DNA of 62,837 nt from DAIOHQ01 sp036744635 (GTDB taxonomy: Bacteria > Planctomycetota > Phycisphaerae > Tepidisphaerales > Tepidisphaeraceae): positions 1 through 62,837 of the forward strand of contig DAIOHQ010000002.1 of the NCBI GenBank assembly GCA_036744635.1, in the 5' to 3' direction. A program made the position numbers and the translations under genes. The notes beneath the pieces are model-generated. The model was not told the DNA's origin. It saw only the letters and a program-made list of their open reading frames with translations, and searched no databases. Numbering within the stretch: position 1 is the first letter of the stretch; every line of letters begins with the position of its first letter. Below, piece by piece: positions 53,034 through 61,394 of the stretch.

Positions 53034-54647
53034 TCATCTCCGATGCCAGTCTTTACAACTAGCGCACACAGGACGCTGCGCCCATCGCCCCTGCCCATGC
53101 TCCTCGCGCAACTGCCCAAACATCCGCTTCCAGACGTCGCCAACCTCATCCTTACCGACTCGTCCCATCACCTGCCGCCCGGTGATGTCCTGCTCGCAGG
53201 AGACAATCCGTCCATCGCACAGCACCATCATGCGCGACTGGATTCTGGCGCACGCCTTGCGCTGCGGCGGCCCCATTTCCGCGACACTTACGTTCGGAAT
53301 CTGCCCCGCGCAATCGCCGGGCCCGACGATGACCGCCGTCCCCAGCGCCGTCAGCCACTGGTCATACCACGCTTCCATCTCGGCCAGGTTGAGCGCGCAT
53401 TTGGTAAACGTCGGCACCACCAGCGGCACCCCGCGCCCGCGCTTCTGCCGCTCCAGGATCAGCGTCTTCACGCTCTCCAGCACCGCCAGCAGGGCATCGA
53501 CGCCCATTACCCGCTGATAGGTTTCAATCGTCGCCGCCGGCATGTGGATGGAGATCACATCGATCGGCGCCGCCGCCAGCTCGGCGATTTGTCCACTGCT
53601 CACGCCGACCAGATCGGTCTCGACGTGAATCGCGTGAATCCCCGCGTGCCGGGCCAATTCCACGATGTCCAGAAAATGCTGGTTGAGCAGCGGATCGCCA
53701 ACTCCCGCGATCGTCAGCCGCATGTCGTCCGCCACCGCGATCTGCTGAAAAAGCGCCGCCGCCGTGCCCGGCGTCATCGGCTCGCGCACAATCTCCAGGT
53801 GCTTTCCCGGCCAATACACCGGACTCGTCGCCCTCTGCGTGTTCAACTCAAGAACCACCTCGCGCGGCAGCGCATCGGATGCGGTGTGCTGCGACATCCG
53901 CAGCACAAGCTCCTCGCTGCGGGATTTGATCAACTGCCCGTTGAGGCTCGTCGTCGCCTGCTCGATGCGGCTGATCTGCCGGTCCGAGTCCAGCTTGAAC
54001 CGCTCCAGCGAGCGCGCCACCGGCGCCGAAACCGGATAACAGCTCGCCGTCGAGCACGGGTCGTGCATCGGCTGCTCGGGCATGTAGTGCAGACTGCGTC
54101 CGGGATGGCCGGTGCTCAGCTTCTCCAGAATCGAAGACTTGAGCAGCACGCCCCCCAGCCCCGGCGCCGCCGACGTAAAGCACATCTCCAGTTCCTCGTG
54201 CCGCCGGGTATGCTCGATGATCTCATCGATCAAATTGAAATCCACCAACCCCGCCGATGGGTCCACCAGCAACACCGCGTCACTTTCCAGCTTCTGCTGC
54301 AGTTCGCGCACCCAAGGCCCATGAAACCCCAGATCGAAATCGCACGTGCTCAGCAATCCCCCGCGCCAGCCGTCGGCCCACTTCCGCGCCGCCGCGATCG
54401 CCTCAATCGCCGGAACATGTACGCGCGGGCCTTTGGCCAAAACGTATGCCCCCTTTTCCCCCGCAATCGCTTCCACCGCCGGCAGGTGATCTTCCCAGCA
54501 CAGCACCGCAATGGAGGATAATTGCTGGCAGCGCGCCAGCCGTTCGAGCGTCCAGCTCAACACCGGCTCGCCGCGAAACAGCCGGCTGGCGCTGTCCCGG
54601 CCGGGCATCTCATGCAGCATCGACAGGATGGCCGTCACCTTCTTCAT
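53034..54647 (-). CDS. Nucleotidyltransferase-like domain fused to a degenerate radical-SAM/SPASM domain
   Basis: 537 residues. The first ~220 resemble a GT-A/cytidylyltransferase fold of the SpsF type (DSASRLFRGEPVLSWTLERL, LLSTCDFD). The rest resembles a radical-SAM barrel (VVLELNTQRATSPVYWPG, then IAGVGDPLLNQHFLDIVELA) with a SPASM tail (CARIQSRMMVLCDGRIVSC, VCASCKDW). At the CxxxCxxC position the residues are Arg, Pro and Trp, so the SAM-cleaving 4Fe-4S cluster cannot form in the usual way, while the SPASM cysteines remain. Its start overlaps the maf-like stop as ATGA. Placement in a nonulosonate operon suggests sugar modification or a structural role. Confidence 0.82.
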   Translation of the reverse strand: MKKVTAILSMLHEMPGRDSASRLFRGEPVLSWTLERLARCQQLSSIAVLCWEDHLPAVEAIAGEKGAYVLAKGPRVHVPAIEAIAAARKWADGWRGGLLSTCDFDLGFHGPWVRELQQKLESDAVLLVDPSAGLVDFNLIDEIIEHTRRHEELEMCFTSAAPGLGGVLLKSSILEKLSTGHPGRSLHYMPEQPMHDPCSTASCYPVSAPVARSLERFKLDSDRQISRIEQATTSLNGQLIKSRSEELVLRMSQHTASDALPREVVLELNTQRATSPVYWPGKHLEIVREPMTPGTAAALFQQIAVADDMRLTIAGVGDPLLNQHFLDIVELARHAGIHAIHVETDLVGVSSGQIAELAAAPIDVISIHMPAATIETYQRVMGVDALLAVLESVKTLILERQKRGRGVPLVVPTFTKCALNLAEMEAWYDQWLTALGTAVIVGPGDCAGQIPNVSVAEMGPPQRKACARIQSRMMVLCDGRIVSCEQDITGRQVMGRVGKDEVGDVWKRMFGQLREEHGQGRWAQRPVCASCKDWHRR

Positions 54648-56659
54648 GCCGCCTCCCGCTGTCGCTGTTGCCAGGTTCCCACCTGCTGGATCACTTCGCC
54701 CATCAGCTTCTGAAATTCCCCCGCGGCGTCGGCCAGCGCCCGCACGTTTTCGATATCGCGATCCACCTGCCGGCGCTGCAACTCGATCCCGCTCACCTTG
54801 GCCGCCAGAATCCTCCGGTCGGAGCGAAACCGATTCAGCTCGCTAAGCTGCGTAAGCTGGGTAATCAGGTCATAACATGGCCCAAGATCGTTCATCCGCG
54901 CCCGCAATGTGTCGATTCTTGCGATCGCCCGATTCACGCGCGGCTGGTCGACGATGTGCTCCCGAATCTCCCGCAGCAGCGGCAACGTGTCACGGCTGAT
55001 CTGCTCGATCTGCCCCGCCTCGCTCTTGCGAAACTGCAGGCTCGCCACACACTCCTCCAGCCGGTCCCAGCGCGGCTGCGGATACGGTGGCGCAAGAAGG
55101 CACGGAGGCAAGAGGCACGAAGGCACGAAGGGGGAGGTCGTCTCTTCCTTCGTGCCTTCGTGCCTCTGTGCCTTCGTGCCTTCCGTGCAATATTGCGCTA
55201 TCACCTCCGCCAGTTTCATCACCCGGGTCCCGCGCTTCATCGCCCCGCCTTCGGTGGCATCGATGATCGTTCGATCCGATGTGGCAAAATCCCGCTCGAA
55301 ATGCTGCAGATACGTGAACAGCCGTTCCTCGGTGTACATCGGATTGCCGTGGATGTCGGGGATGCGCCGCAGGATCTTGCGGTCGCGCACGATCTGCTCC
55401 CACTGCTTCATCTCAATCGTGCAGAATCGGCTCATTTCCGGCCGCCAGACATCCTCGTAGCTCGTGCCGGCCGCGTAGCACAATCCATCGCTGAACCCCA
55501 AATCCTGCCCCACAAAAACGATCGGATTACATCCCAGATATTCCGCCAGGCAATACGCCAGATGCGCCACCGTAGCCCCGGCCGGGAGCTTCTCCTTGTT
55601 CAGCTTCATCTCGCGCAGAAGGCTTTCGGCGAAGTCATTGCCGAGAAGCGACAGGGGACCGGGATGGAGGCTGAAAATCTTGCTGGTCGCCTTGGGCTCG
55701 GCCACCAGTTCCGTCTTCAAGTTCTTCGGCAACTTTTCGAAAAATCGCGTGCAGATGTCGTGATAATCCAGCGACGTGACGAAATGCGGCTCGATGCCCA
55801 TTTCCAGCAGCGGCTGGAGCATCGTCTGCACCGAAATCAGCACCGCCTTGCCTTGCAGGTCCTTTAGCAGATGCTTGTTCTTGCGCAGTGAAGGTCCCGC
55901 CGACACGATCACCGCCGGCTTGTTGTGATAGCAGTTCTTCAGGCGTTGCAGGTCCGCAGTGGCGACGTACCACGCAAGATTGCGGGCGATGTTTTCCGCG
56001 GTGCGTTTTCCGTTCAATACCAGCGTGTTGATGCTCGTGCGGCAGTAGGAGCTGAACTCCTGCACCCACTCCCGCATCTGCTGATGAAATGCAGGATGGC
56101 ATTGCATGCTCGGCGGGTGGACCACCACCGCCGCCCCCAGCGACAGGATCGCCTGATGTGCCTGCAGGCGCAAAAAAAGCTCCGCCTTGTTCGCCTGGGT
56201 GAGAAACACCACCCGCCCGCTGGCCAGCAGCTTGGAAAAATCGCGCTGCCACAGCGCTGTCCGCAGCAACTTCAGATCCGGCTCGATCACACAGAGCAGG
56301 GCTTCTTCGCTGACGCGCTCAAACAGCATCTCGACGTGATATCCCAGCCCGAATCCGTGGATGAAGAATGCCACCTGCTCGTCGGTGGCGAGATTTTCCA
56401 CCAGCCGGCGGGCTTCATCGAGCGGCTGATAGCGGCTGTGCAGATAGACGGCCTTGCCGTCATCGTTGCTCACCGCGACCGTCGGCGGCCCGGCCTTCGA
56501 CGGCTCGACGGCATACCCCCCCTGCAGCTCCTGCCCCTCCAGCTCCTCGATCTGCCGCGCCAATTCCGGGTCGCTCCCCCACAGCGCGGCCAGATTCGCG
56601 ACATACGGAGCATCCTCCGCCAGGATGTATCGCCGGGATGGGTCGCGGCTTGCACTCAT
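54644..56659 (-). CDS. Maf-type motility-associated glycosyltransferase (DUF115/MptE-like)
   Basis: 671 residues. The central domain has the family marks: NKPAVIVSAGPSLRKNKHLL, SVQTMLQPLLEMGIEPHFV and GCNPIVFVGQDLGFSDG. Maf proteins attach pseudaminic, legionaminic or sialic acids to flagellin. The C-terminal helical part is interrupted at ~490-530 by EGTKAQRHEGTKEE and a Cys/Pro-rich stretch encoded by a palindromic repeat (55094-55184), in frame. It is the first gene of the operon with the neuABC-like genes downstream. The ATG at 56659 starts the frame. Confidence 0.9.
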   Translation of the reverse strand: MSASRDPSRRYILAEDAPYVANLAALWGSDPELARQIEELEGQELQGGYAVEPSKAGPPTVAVSNDDGKAVYLHSRYQPLDEARRLVENLATDEQVAFFIHGFGLGYHVEMLFERVSEEALLCVIEPDLKLLRTALWQRDFSKLLASGRVVFLTQANKAELFLRLQAHQAILSLGAAVVVHPPSMQCHPAFHQQMREWVQEFSSYCRTSINTLVLNGKRTAENIARNLAWYVATADLQRLKNCYHNKPAVIVSAGPSLRKNKHLLKDLQGKAVLISVQTMLQPLLEMGIEPHFVTSLDYHDICTRFFEKLPKNLKTELVAEPKATSKIFSLHPGPLSLLGNDFAESLLREMKLNKEKLPAGATVAHLAYCLAEYLGCNPIVFVGQDLGFSDGLCYAAGTSYEDVWRPEMSRFCTIEMKQWEQIVRDRKILRRIPDIHGNPMYTEERLFTYLQHFERDFATSDRTIIDATEGGAMKRGTRVMKLAEVIAQYCTEGTKAQRHEGTKEETTSPFVPSCLLPPCLLAPPYPQPRWDRLEECVASLQFRKSEAGQIEQISRDTLPLLREIREHIVDQPRVNRAIARIDTLRARMNDLGPCYDLITQLTQLSELNRFRSDRRILAAKVSGIELQRRQVDRDIENVRALADAAGEFQKLMGEVIQQVGTWQQRQREAA
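55094..55184 (-). repeat. AAGGCACGAAGGCACG palindrome inside the Maf gene
   Basis: Runs of (G)AAGGCACGAAGGCACGAAG on one arm and CTTCGTGCCTTCGTGCC on the other form a ~91-base palindrome. An inverted homologous copy is at 56722-56810. Its translation in the gene's frame is charged and then Pro/Cys-rich, unlike the flanking protein. Confidence 0.9.
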
Positions 56660-56721
56660 GAAAGCCGCCCGGTAGCGTGAGCCATGGGTTGTTTATCGGA
56701 CGTGCCCGCGGCAAAGGTTGA

Positions 56722-56810
56722 AAGAAGGCACGAAGGCACGAAGACACGAAGGCACAAAGGGAGGCAGACATCTTTCCTTCGTGCCTTCGTGCCTCTTGCC
56801 TCCGTGCCTT
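56722..56810 (+). repeat. AAGGCACGAAGGCACG palindrome, intergenic copy
   Basis: Same family as 55094-55184 in the opposite orientation. It fills the space between the divergent Maf gene and the membrane NTF2-like gene, ending six bases before the latter's ATG. Confidence 0.9.
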
Positions 56811-56816
56811 ACTCTT

Positions 56817-57392
56817 ATGACCGACCTCCTCTTTGATACCCCGTGGTGGCTGCCGGTCGGAATCGCCGTCATCGGCGTGGCGCTGCTGGTTGCGGGGAAT
56901 CGGCGCACCGACAAGCAGATGTTGCGCTATGGCGCCGCCGCGCTGCTGGCCGCGGTAGCGCTCGCCCTCATCAGTCATTTCGTCGTCACGGACAAGGAAC
57001 AGTGCATCGACCGCACCAAACAGATCGTCCACGCCATCGAGAAGCAGGATTGGAAGACGCTGGAGAGTTTGCTCGACTCCAGGGCCAGTGTGAAGGTGCT
57101 GGGGAGCGTGGTCTATCACAACCGCGATGAGATTCTCCGCGCTGCCCAGAGCGTGGCCGGGGAGATCAAGGATGTGCGCATCCAGTCGATCGAAGCCAGG
57201 CAGGTGCAGACCAGCATCACCATCGGCCTGACCGTCTGGAGCGCCCAGCGGGTGACGATGGACCAGACCGTCCCGACCAACTGGCAGCTCGACTGGGAGA
57301 AAAGCGCCAGTGGCTGGACCCTGCGCACCGCCACCTATCTCAAGGCGGGCGAGCAAGCCGGCGACATCGGCAAGTATCTGCCGAAACCATGA
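56817..57392 (+). CDS. Membrane protein with NTF2-like domain
   Basis: 191 residues. Two N-terminal transmembrane helices (LPVGIAVIGVALLVAG and MLRYGAAALLAAVALALI) are followed by an NTF2/SnoaL-like domain (IVHAIEKQDWKTLESLLDS, ASGWTLRTATYL). It starts with MTDLLFDTPWW. No ribosome-binding site is visible because the repeat occupies the usual position; leaderless or repeat-borne initiation is possible. Function unknown. Confidence 0.78.
   Translation: MTDLLFDTPWWLPVGIAVIGVALLVAGNRRTDKQMLRYGAAALLAAVALALISHFVVTDKEQCIDRTKQIVHAIEKQDWKTLESLLDSRASVKVLGSVVYHNRDEILRAAQSVAGEIKDVRIQSIEARQVQTSITIGLTVWSAQRVTMDQTVPTNWQLDWEKSASGWTLRTATYLKAGEQAGDIGKYLPKP
57363..57390 (+). repeat. 28-base direct repeat (copy 1, end of gene)
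   Basis: GACATCGGCAAGTATCTGCC plus eight more bases recur at 57593-57620 with two mismatches. Copy 1 encodes the last residues (GDIGKYLPKP) of the membrane NTF2-like protein. Confidence 0.85.
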
Positions 57393-57592
57393 GCCCCCTG
57401 CAAACGTTCCCGCGATGACGAAAGGACGAAATGACTCTTGACCCTTTATCTGTTTCTTGATCTGTTTCCGCTGGAGATCGAGCCGTAGGCAAACAAAGTC
57501 ACGTAGTGGGAGGAGCTCGGGTGAGGAGTCAATCTGGGCACCGCGGGTGGAATGAGTTTGACAATCCTGACCCTGTGTGCCACTTGGACGGG

Positions 57593-57620
57593 GACATCGG
57601 CAAGTATCTGCCAAAGCCAT
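57593..57620 (+). repeat. 28-base direct repeat (copy 2, intergenic)
   Basis: This repeats the 3' end of the upstream gene outside any recognised gene. It suggests a partial tandem duplication or a mobile short sequence. The rest of 57393-57664 shows nothing else recognisable. Confidence 0.8.
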
Positions 57621-57664
57621 ACGTCCACGGCCAGCGCCGAGTCCCGGCTGAACCTGCGGCGCCG

Positions 57665-57874
57665 TCAGCGCTTTTCATAGGCCACAAGGCAGGCCCCGAC
57701 TTCGCGTTCGGTGTCCTGCAGGGCTTTGATCTGCTCGGGGTTGAGGCGGGCGGGAACGACCGGCTGGTCGTAGGCCACCACATACACGTGGCCGATTTTG
57801 TTCTCCACCGTTTCCACTTTCTTCAGTTTGTCGGGGGAGAGGCTGGCGATCCGCGGCTCGACGAATTCTGGCAT
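57665..57874 (-). CDS. Small protein of unknown function
   Basis: 69 residues: MPEFVEPRIASLSPDKLKK, then IGHVYVVAYDQPVVPARLNP and a helical end. AGGAG lies seven bases before the ATG, and the composition is protein-like. It is divergent from the nitric oxide reductase gene. I do not recognise it. Confidence 0.7.
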   Translation of the reverse strand: MPEFVEPRIASLSPDKLKKVETVENKIGHVYVVAYDQPVVPARLNPEQIKALQDTEREVGACLVAYEKR

Positions 57875-58074
57875 GGGTTGCTCCTATGTTAACCACATCA
57901 CAGTAACACCCGCCCGCCACCGGCGACAAGATGCAGAAAATCTCCATGCCATGCGTAGGAGAATAATCAGTCTCTTTTCGCTGCCAATGGTTCCTGCATT
58001 AATAACATAAGCCTATTAAAAACAAATATTTGCAACTAAAATGGATTCCATTCCCTGCCATCGCCGATAATAAT

Positions 58075-58117
58075 ATGGATATAAAGGTCTTGATATCCAT
58101 TTAGTGCTTGCTATGCT
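58075..58117 (+). promoter_or_regulatory. Candidate operator and promoter of the nitric oxide reductase gene
   Basis: A perfect inverted repeat ATGGATAT (58075-58082) / ATATCCAT (58093-58100) overlaps a TTGATA -35-like box (58090-58095) spaced 16 bases from TATGCT (58112-58117). A partial copy, ATGGATTCCAT, is at 58041-58051. The layout fits a repressor or activator site for a nitric-oxide-responsive regulator; which one is not known. Confidence 0.45.
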
Positions 58118-58168
58118 TTCGCACAATTCGGGCGCGGACGCCCGGGAGATTTTTTGGAGAAGCTGGCC

Positions 58169-60478
58169 ATGCGATACCGCCGTCTGTGGATGGGTTTGAT
58201 CTGCGTATTGATCGGATCGTTTTCGATCCTGGGATATTTTGGGACGGAGGTCTACCGCAAGGCGCCGCCGCAGCCGGTGCGGGTGGTGTCGGCCGATGGA
58301 ACGGTGCTGTTCACCGGCCAGGATATCCGCGACGGCCAGAATGTCTGGCAGTCGATGGGCGGCCAGGAAGTCGGCACCGTCTGGGGGCACGGCGCCTACG
58401 TCGCTCCCGATTGGACCGCCGACTGGCTGCATCGTGAATCGGAGTGGCTGCTTAACCGCTGGGCCAACCAGCGACAGGGAAAGAATTACGATCAGCTCCC
58501 CGCTGAAGATCAGGCCGCGTTGCGCGAGCATCTGAAGAAGGAGATTCGCACCAATACCTATGACTCCCGCACAGGCGAATTGTCGGTCTCCAATGACCGC
58601 GCCGCGGCCTTCGAGGCGATCAGTGCCCATTACGCTGGGCTGTTCGGGGATGCCCCCGAGCTGCAGAAACTCCGCGAGGCATACGCGATTCCTCCCAGGA
58701 CGATCAAAGACGCCGGACGACAGCGTCTGATGAACGCCTTTTTCTTTTGGGCAAGCTGGGCGTGCGGCACCGAGCGTCCCGGCGAGGCGGTCACCTATAC
58801 CAATAACTGGCCGCACGAAAGCCTGATCGACAACAGACCCGGTTCGTCGGTCGTGGTCTGGTCGCTGGTCAGCGTGGTGCTGCTGCTGGCCGGCGTGGGG
58901 GCGCTGGCGTGGTATTTCGCAGTGCAGCGGCGCAAGGCGGAGGATGGCCATGTCACCCCCGAATCCAACCCGTTGCTGGGAGTGAATGCGACGCCGTCGA
59001 TGAAGGCGACGCTGAAATATTTCTGGATCGTGGCGGCGCTGATCGTCGTGCAGGTCGGCCTGGGCGCATTGACGGCGCACTATGGCGTCGAAGGGCTCAG
59101 CTTTTTCGGCTTCCCGCTGGCCAAGTGGCTGCCCTATGCGGTGACCCGCACCTGGCACACCCAGGTGGGCATCTTCTGGATCGCAACGGCCTGGCTGGCG
59201 ACGGGCCTGTATATCGCGCCGGCAATTTCCGGCTACGAGCCCAAGCTGCAGCGCGCCGGCGTCAATTTACTCTTCGTCTGCCTGCTGCTCATCGTGGTGG
59301 GCTCGATGACGGGGCAATGGTTCGCCATTCAACAGCGTCTCGGTTTCGTGACCAACTTCTGGTTCGGCCACCAGGGCTATGAATACGTCGATCTGGGCCG
59401 GTTCTGGCAGATCTTCCTGTTCGTCGGCCTGTTCGTCTGGCTGGGACTGATGGGCCGGGCGATGTGGCCGGCCATCCGCAAGCCCAGCGAAAGCCGCCAC
59501 CTGCTGGCGCTGTTTCTGCTCAGTTCCGTCGCGATCGCGCTGTTTTATGGCGCGGGATTGATGTGGAAGCGCCAGACCAATCTCGCCATCGCCGAATATT
59601 GGCGCTGGTGGGTGGTACACCTGTGGGTTGAGGGCTTCTTTGAAGTCTTCGCCACCGTGGTCATCGCGTTCCTCTTTACCCGCATGGGCCTGATCAAGAC
59701 CGCCAGCGCCACCAGCAGCGTGCTGTTCGCAACCTCGATCTTCCTGGCCGGCGGCATCGTCGGGACGTTCCATCACCTTTACTTCACGGGAACGCCGACA
59801 TCGGTGCTGGCCCTGGGCGCGACGTTCAGTGCAATGGAGATCGTGCCGCTGACGCTGATCGGCTTCGAGGCGTACGAGAACCTGTCCCTCAGCCGCGCCC
59901 GGCCATGGGTGGTGGCGTACAAGTGGCCGATTTATTTCTTCATCGCGGTGGCGTTCTGGAACCTGGTCGGCGCCGGCGTCTTCGGCTTCCTGATCAACCC
60001 GCCGGTGGCGCTGTATTACATGCAGGGCCTCAACACCACGCCGGTTCACGGCCACACCGCGCTCTTCGGCGTCTACGGAATGCTCGGCATCGGCCTGATG
60101 CTCTTCTGTCTCCGCGGCCTGTGTGGCAACGGGCAGTGGAAGACCAGGCCGTTGAAGTTCGCCTTCTGGTCGCTCAACATCGGCCTGGCCGCGATGGTGC
60201 TGCTGAGCCTTCTGCCCATCGGCATCGCCCAGACCTTCGCGAGCATCGACAAGGGCATGTGGTACGCCCGCTCGGCCGAATTCATGCAGCAGCCGTTCAT
60301 GCAGAACCTGCGCTGGATGCGGATGATCGGAGATACCATCTTCGCCGCCGGGATTGTGACCCTGGGCTGGTTCGTCCTCGGTCTAAAGACCGGCTGGTCG
60401 AATACCAGCGAGGCGCCGAAGGCGAAGCATACGAACCGGTTGAAGGAGACGGAGGCCGAGCCGACCCTCGTCAACTGA
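58169..60478 (+). CDS. norB: Quinol-dependent nitric oxide reductase
   Basis: 769 residues, the qNOR (NorZ) length. An N-terminal helix and a ~200-residue periplasmic cytochrome-c-like domain without a CxxCH motif are followed by twelve helices. The haem and non-haem iron ligands are visible: TWHTQVGIFW, WVVHLWVEGFFEVF, TFHHLYFTG and VHGHTALFGVYG. It reduces nitric oxide to nitrous oxide using quinol, in detoxification or denitrification. GGAGA lies eight bases before the ATG at 58169. A hairpin follows the gene. Confidence 0.95.
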   Translation: MRYRRLWMGLICVLIGSFSILGYFGTEVYRKAPPQPVRVVSADGTVLFTGQDIRDGQNVWQSMGGQEVGTVWGHGAYVAPDWTADWLHRESEWLLNRWANQRQGKNYDQLPAEDQAALREHLKKEIRTNTYDSRTGELSVSNDRAAAFEAISAHYAGLFGDAPELQKLREAYAIPPRTIKDAGRQRLMNAFFFWASWACGTERPGEAVTYTNNWPHESLIDNRPGSSVVVWSLVSVVLLLAGVGALAWYFAVQRRKAEDGHVTPESNPLLGVNATPSMKATLKYFWIVAALIVVQVGLGALTAHYGVEGLSFFGFPLAKWLPYAVTRTWHTQVGIFWIATAWLATGLYIAPAISGYEPKLQRAGVNLLFVCLLLIVVGSMTGQWFAIQQRLGFVTNFWFGHQGYEYVDLGRFWQIFLFVGLFVWLGLMGRAMWPAIRKPSESRHLLALFLLSSVAIALFYGAGLMWKRQTNLAIAEYWRWWVVHLWVEGFFEVFATVVIAFLFTRMGLIKTASATSSVLFATSIFLAGGIVGTFHHLYFTGTPTSVLALGATFSAMEIVPLTLIGFEAYENLSLSRARPWVVAYKWPIYFFIAVAFWNLVGAGVFGFLINPPVALYYMQGLNTTPVHGHTALFGVYGMLGIGLMLFCLRGLCGNGQWKTRPLKFAFWSLNIGLAAMVLLSLLPIGIAQTFASIDKGMWYARSAEFMQQPFMQNLRWMRMIGDTIFAAGIVTLGWFVLGLKTGWSNTSEAPKAKHTNRLKETEAEPTLVN

Positions 60479-60498
60479 TCCGCCTGCATCTGATGAAT

Positions 60499-60540
60499 GA
60501 AGAGCCCCGCAGCGATTGATATCGTTGCGGGGCTTCTTCT
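60499..60540 (+). terminator. Hairpin terminator after norB
   Basis: GAAGAGCCCCGCAGCGAT pairs with ATCGTTGCGGGGCTTCTTC around a TGAT loop, 20 bases after the norB stop. The following bases are only partly T-rich. Confidence 0.7.
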
Positions 60541-60551
60541 GAGTCGGGTCT

Positions 60552-60614
60552 TCGTAGCACGGGTGTCTCGCCCGTGGCTGAACGCTGAACACGGGCGAGA
60601 CGCCCGTGCTACGA
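60552..60614. repeat. GTAGCACGGG palindromic repeat, copy 2
   Basis: The left half TCGTAGCACGGGTGTCTCG continues to CCCGTG; the right half is CACGGGCGAGACGCCCGTGC then TACGA. It relates to 52897-52994 and ends 17 bases from the aldolase stop codon. Confidence 0.85.
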
Positions 60615-60631
60615 AAGCTTTTGTCTCACGA

Positions 60632-61285
60632 TTACTTCGCCCGCGCCGATCGGACGGCGCTGACGAAAGCACGGGCATTGGCGGTCAGCGCCGGCCAGTC
60701 GTTCTTTGACAGGGCGTCCTTTGTGACCAGCGATGAGCCTACGCCCAGACACGCCGCGCCCGCCTTGATCCAGTCGCCGGCGTTCTTCAAATCGACGCCG
60801 CCGGTGGGCGTGAGGCGAAGCTGCGGCAGGGGGGCGAGGATGTCCTTGAAGTAGCCGGGGCCTAGCACCGTGGATGGAAACACCTTCACCACATCGGCCC
60901 CGTGCGTCCAGGCGCGGAGGATCTCCGTCGGCGTGAATGCGCCCGGGATGGAGATCTTGCCATAGCGCTTGGTGGTGGCCACGACTTCCTCATCAAAATT
61001 CGGCGAGATGACAAACTGCGCCCCGGCCGCGATGGCATCGCGCGCCGTCGCCGCGTCCAGCACCGTCCCGACGCCGAGCAGAGCGCGGTCGCCCAGGGTG
61101 TCCGCCAATTTCTCAATGCCGGCAATCGCCTTGGGCGTGGTCATGGTCACTTCCACGCAGGTGACGCCGCCGGCCAGCAGCGCCTCGGCAATATTCACGA
61201 GCTGATCGGAAGACTGCGCCCGGATCACCGCAACAATTCCCGTCGAGGTGATCTCGGCAAGCATTTGGTCTTTGGTTTTGGGCAT
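60632..61285 (-). CDS. eda: 2-dehydro-3-deoxy-phosphogluconate aldolase (KDPG/KHG aldolase)
   Basis: 217 residues, full length for the family. The Schiff-base Lys is in VVKVFPS, the catalytic Glu in CVEVTMTT, and GVGTVLDA and TPTGGVDLKN are conserved. It splits 2-keto-3-deoxy-6-phosphosugar acids to pyruvate and glyceraldehyde 3-phosphate. AAAGGA precedes the ATG at 61285. It could use products of the sugar-acid dehydratase at 22399-23562 if a 2-keto-3-deoxy sugar kinase exists elsewhere. Confidence 0.93.
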   Translation of the reverse strand: MPKTKDQMLAEITSTGIVAVIRAQSSDQLVNIAEALLAGGVTCVEVTMTTPKAIAGIEKLADTLGDRALLGVGTVLDAATARDAIAAGAQFVISPNFDEEVVATTKRYGKISIPGAFTPTEILRAWTHGADVVKVFPSTVLGPGYFKDILAPLPQLRLTPTGGVDLKNAGDWIKAGAACLGVGSSLVTKDALSKNDWPALTANARAFVSAVRSARAK

Positions 61286-61394
61286 GGGGTTTCCTTTCAG
61301 CGGCTGTTGTAATGGATGGGAGCGCGGCGGCAAAACTGCTTCGGATCAAATAAGAACCCCGATAGCGCAGAAACACTTGGCACCGTCTGCCAAC

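Noticed and set aside
52769..53149. Minus-strand open frame across the GTAGCACGGG repeat
   Set aside because: Composed of repeat translation and overlap with the flanking genes; no protein-like features.
55094..56810. Possible CRISPR array from the AAGGCACG repeats
   Set aside because: Units are palindromic, irregular and contiguous, without spacers of constant length, and no cas gene is present.
56460..57620. Minus-strand open frame across the Maf start, the repeat and the NTF2-like gene
   Set aside because: It runs through the palindrome and opposite a credible gene, with no recognisable domain.
57506..57892. Plus-strand open frame containing the second GDIGKYLPKP block
   Set aside because: Lies opposite the 69-residue gene, which has a better ribosome-binding site; the similarity is limited to the 28-base repeat.
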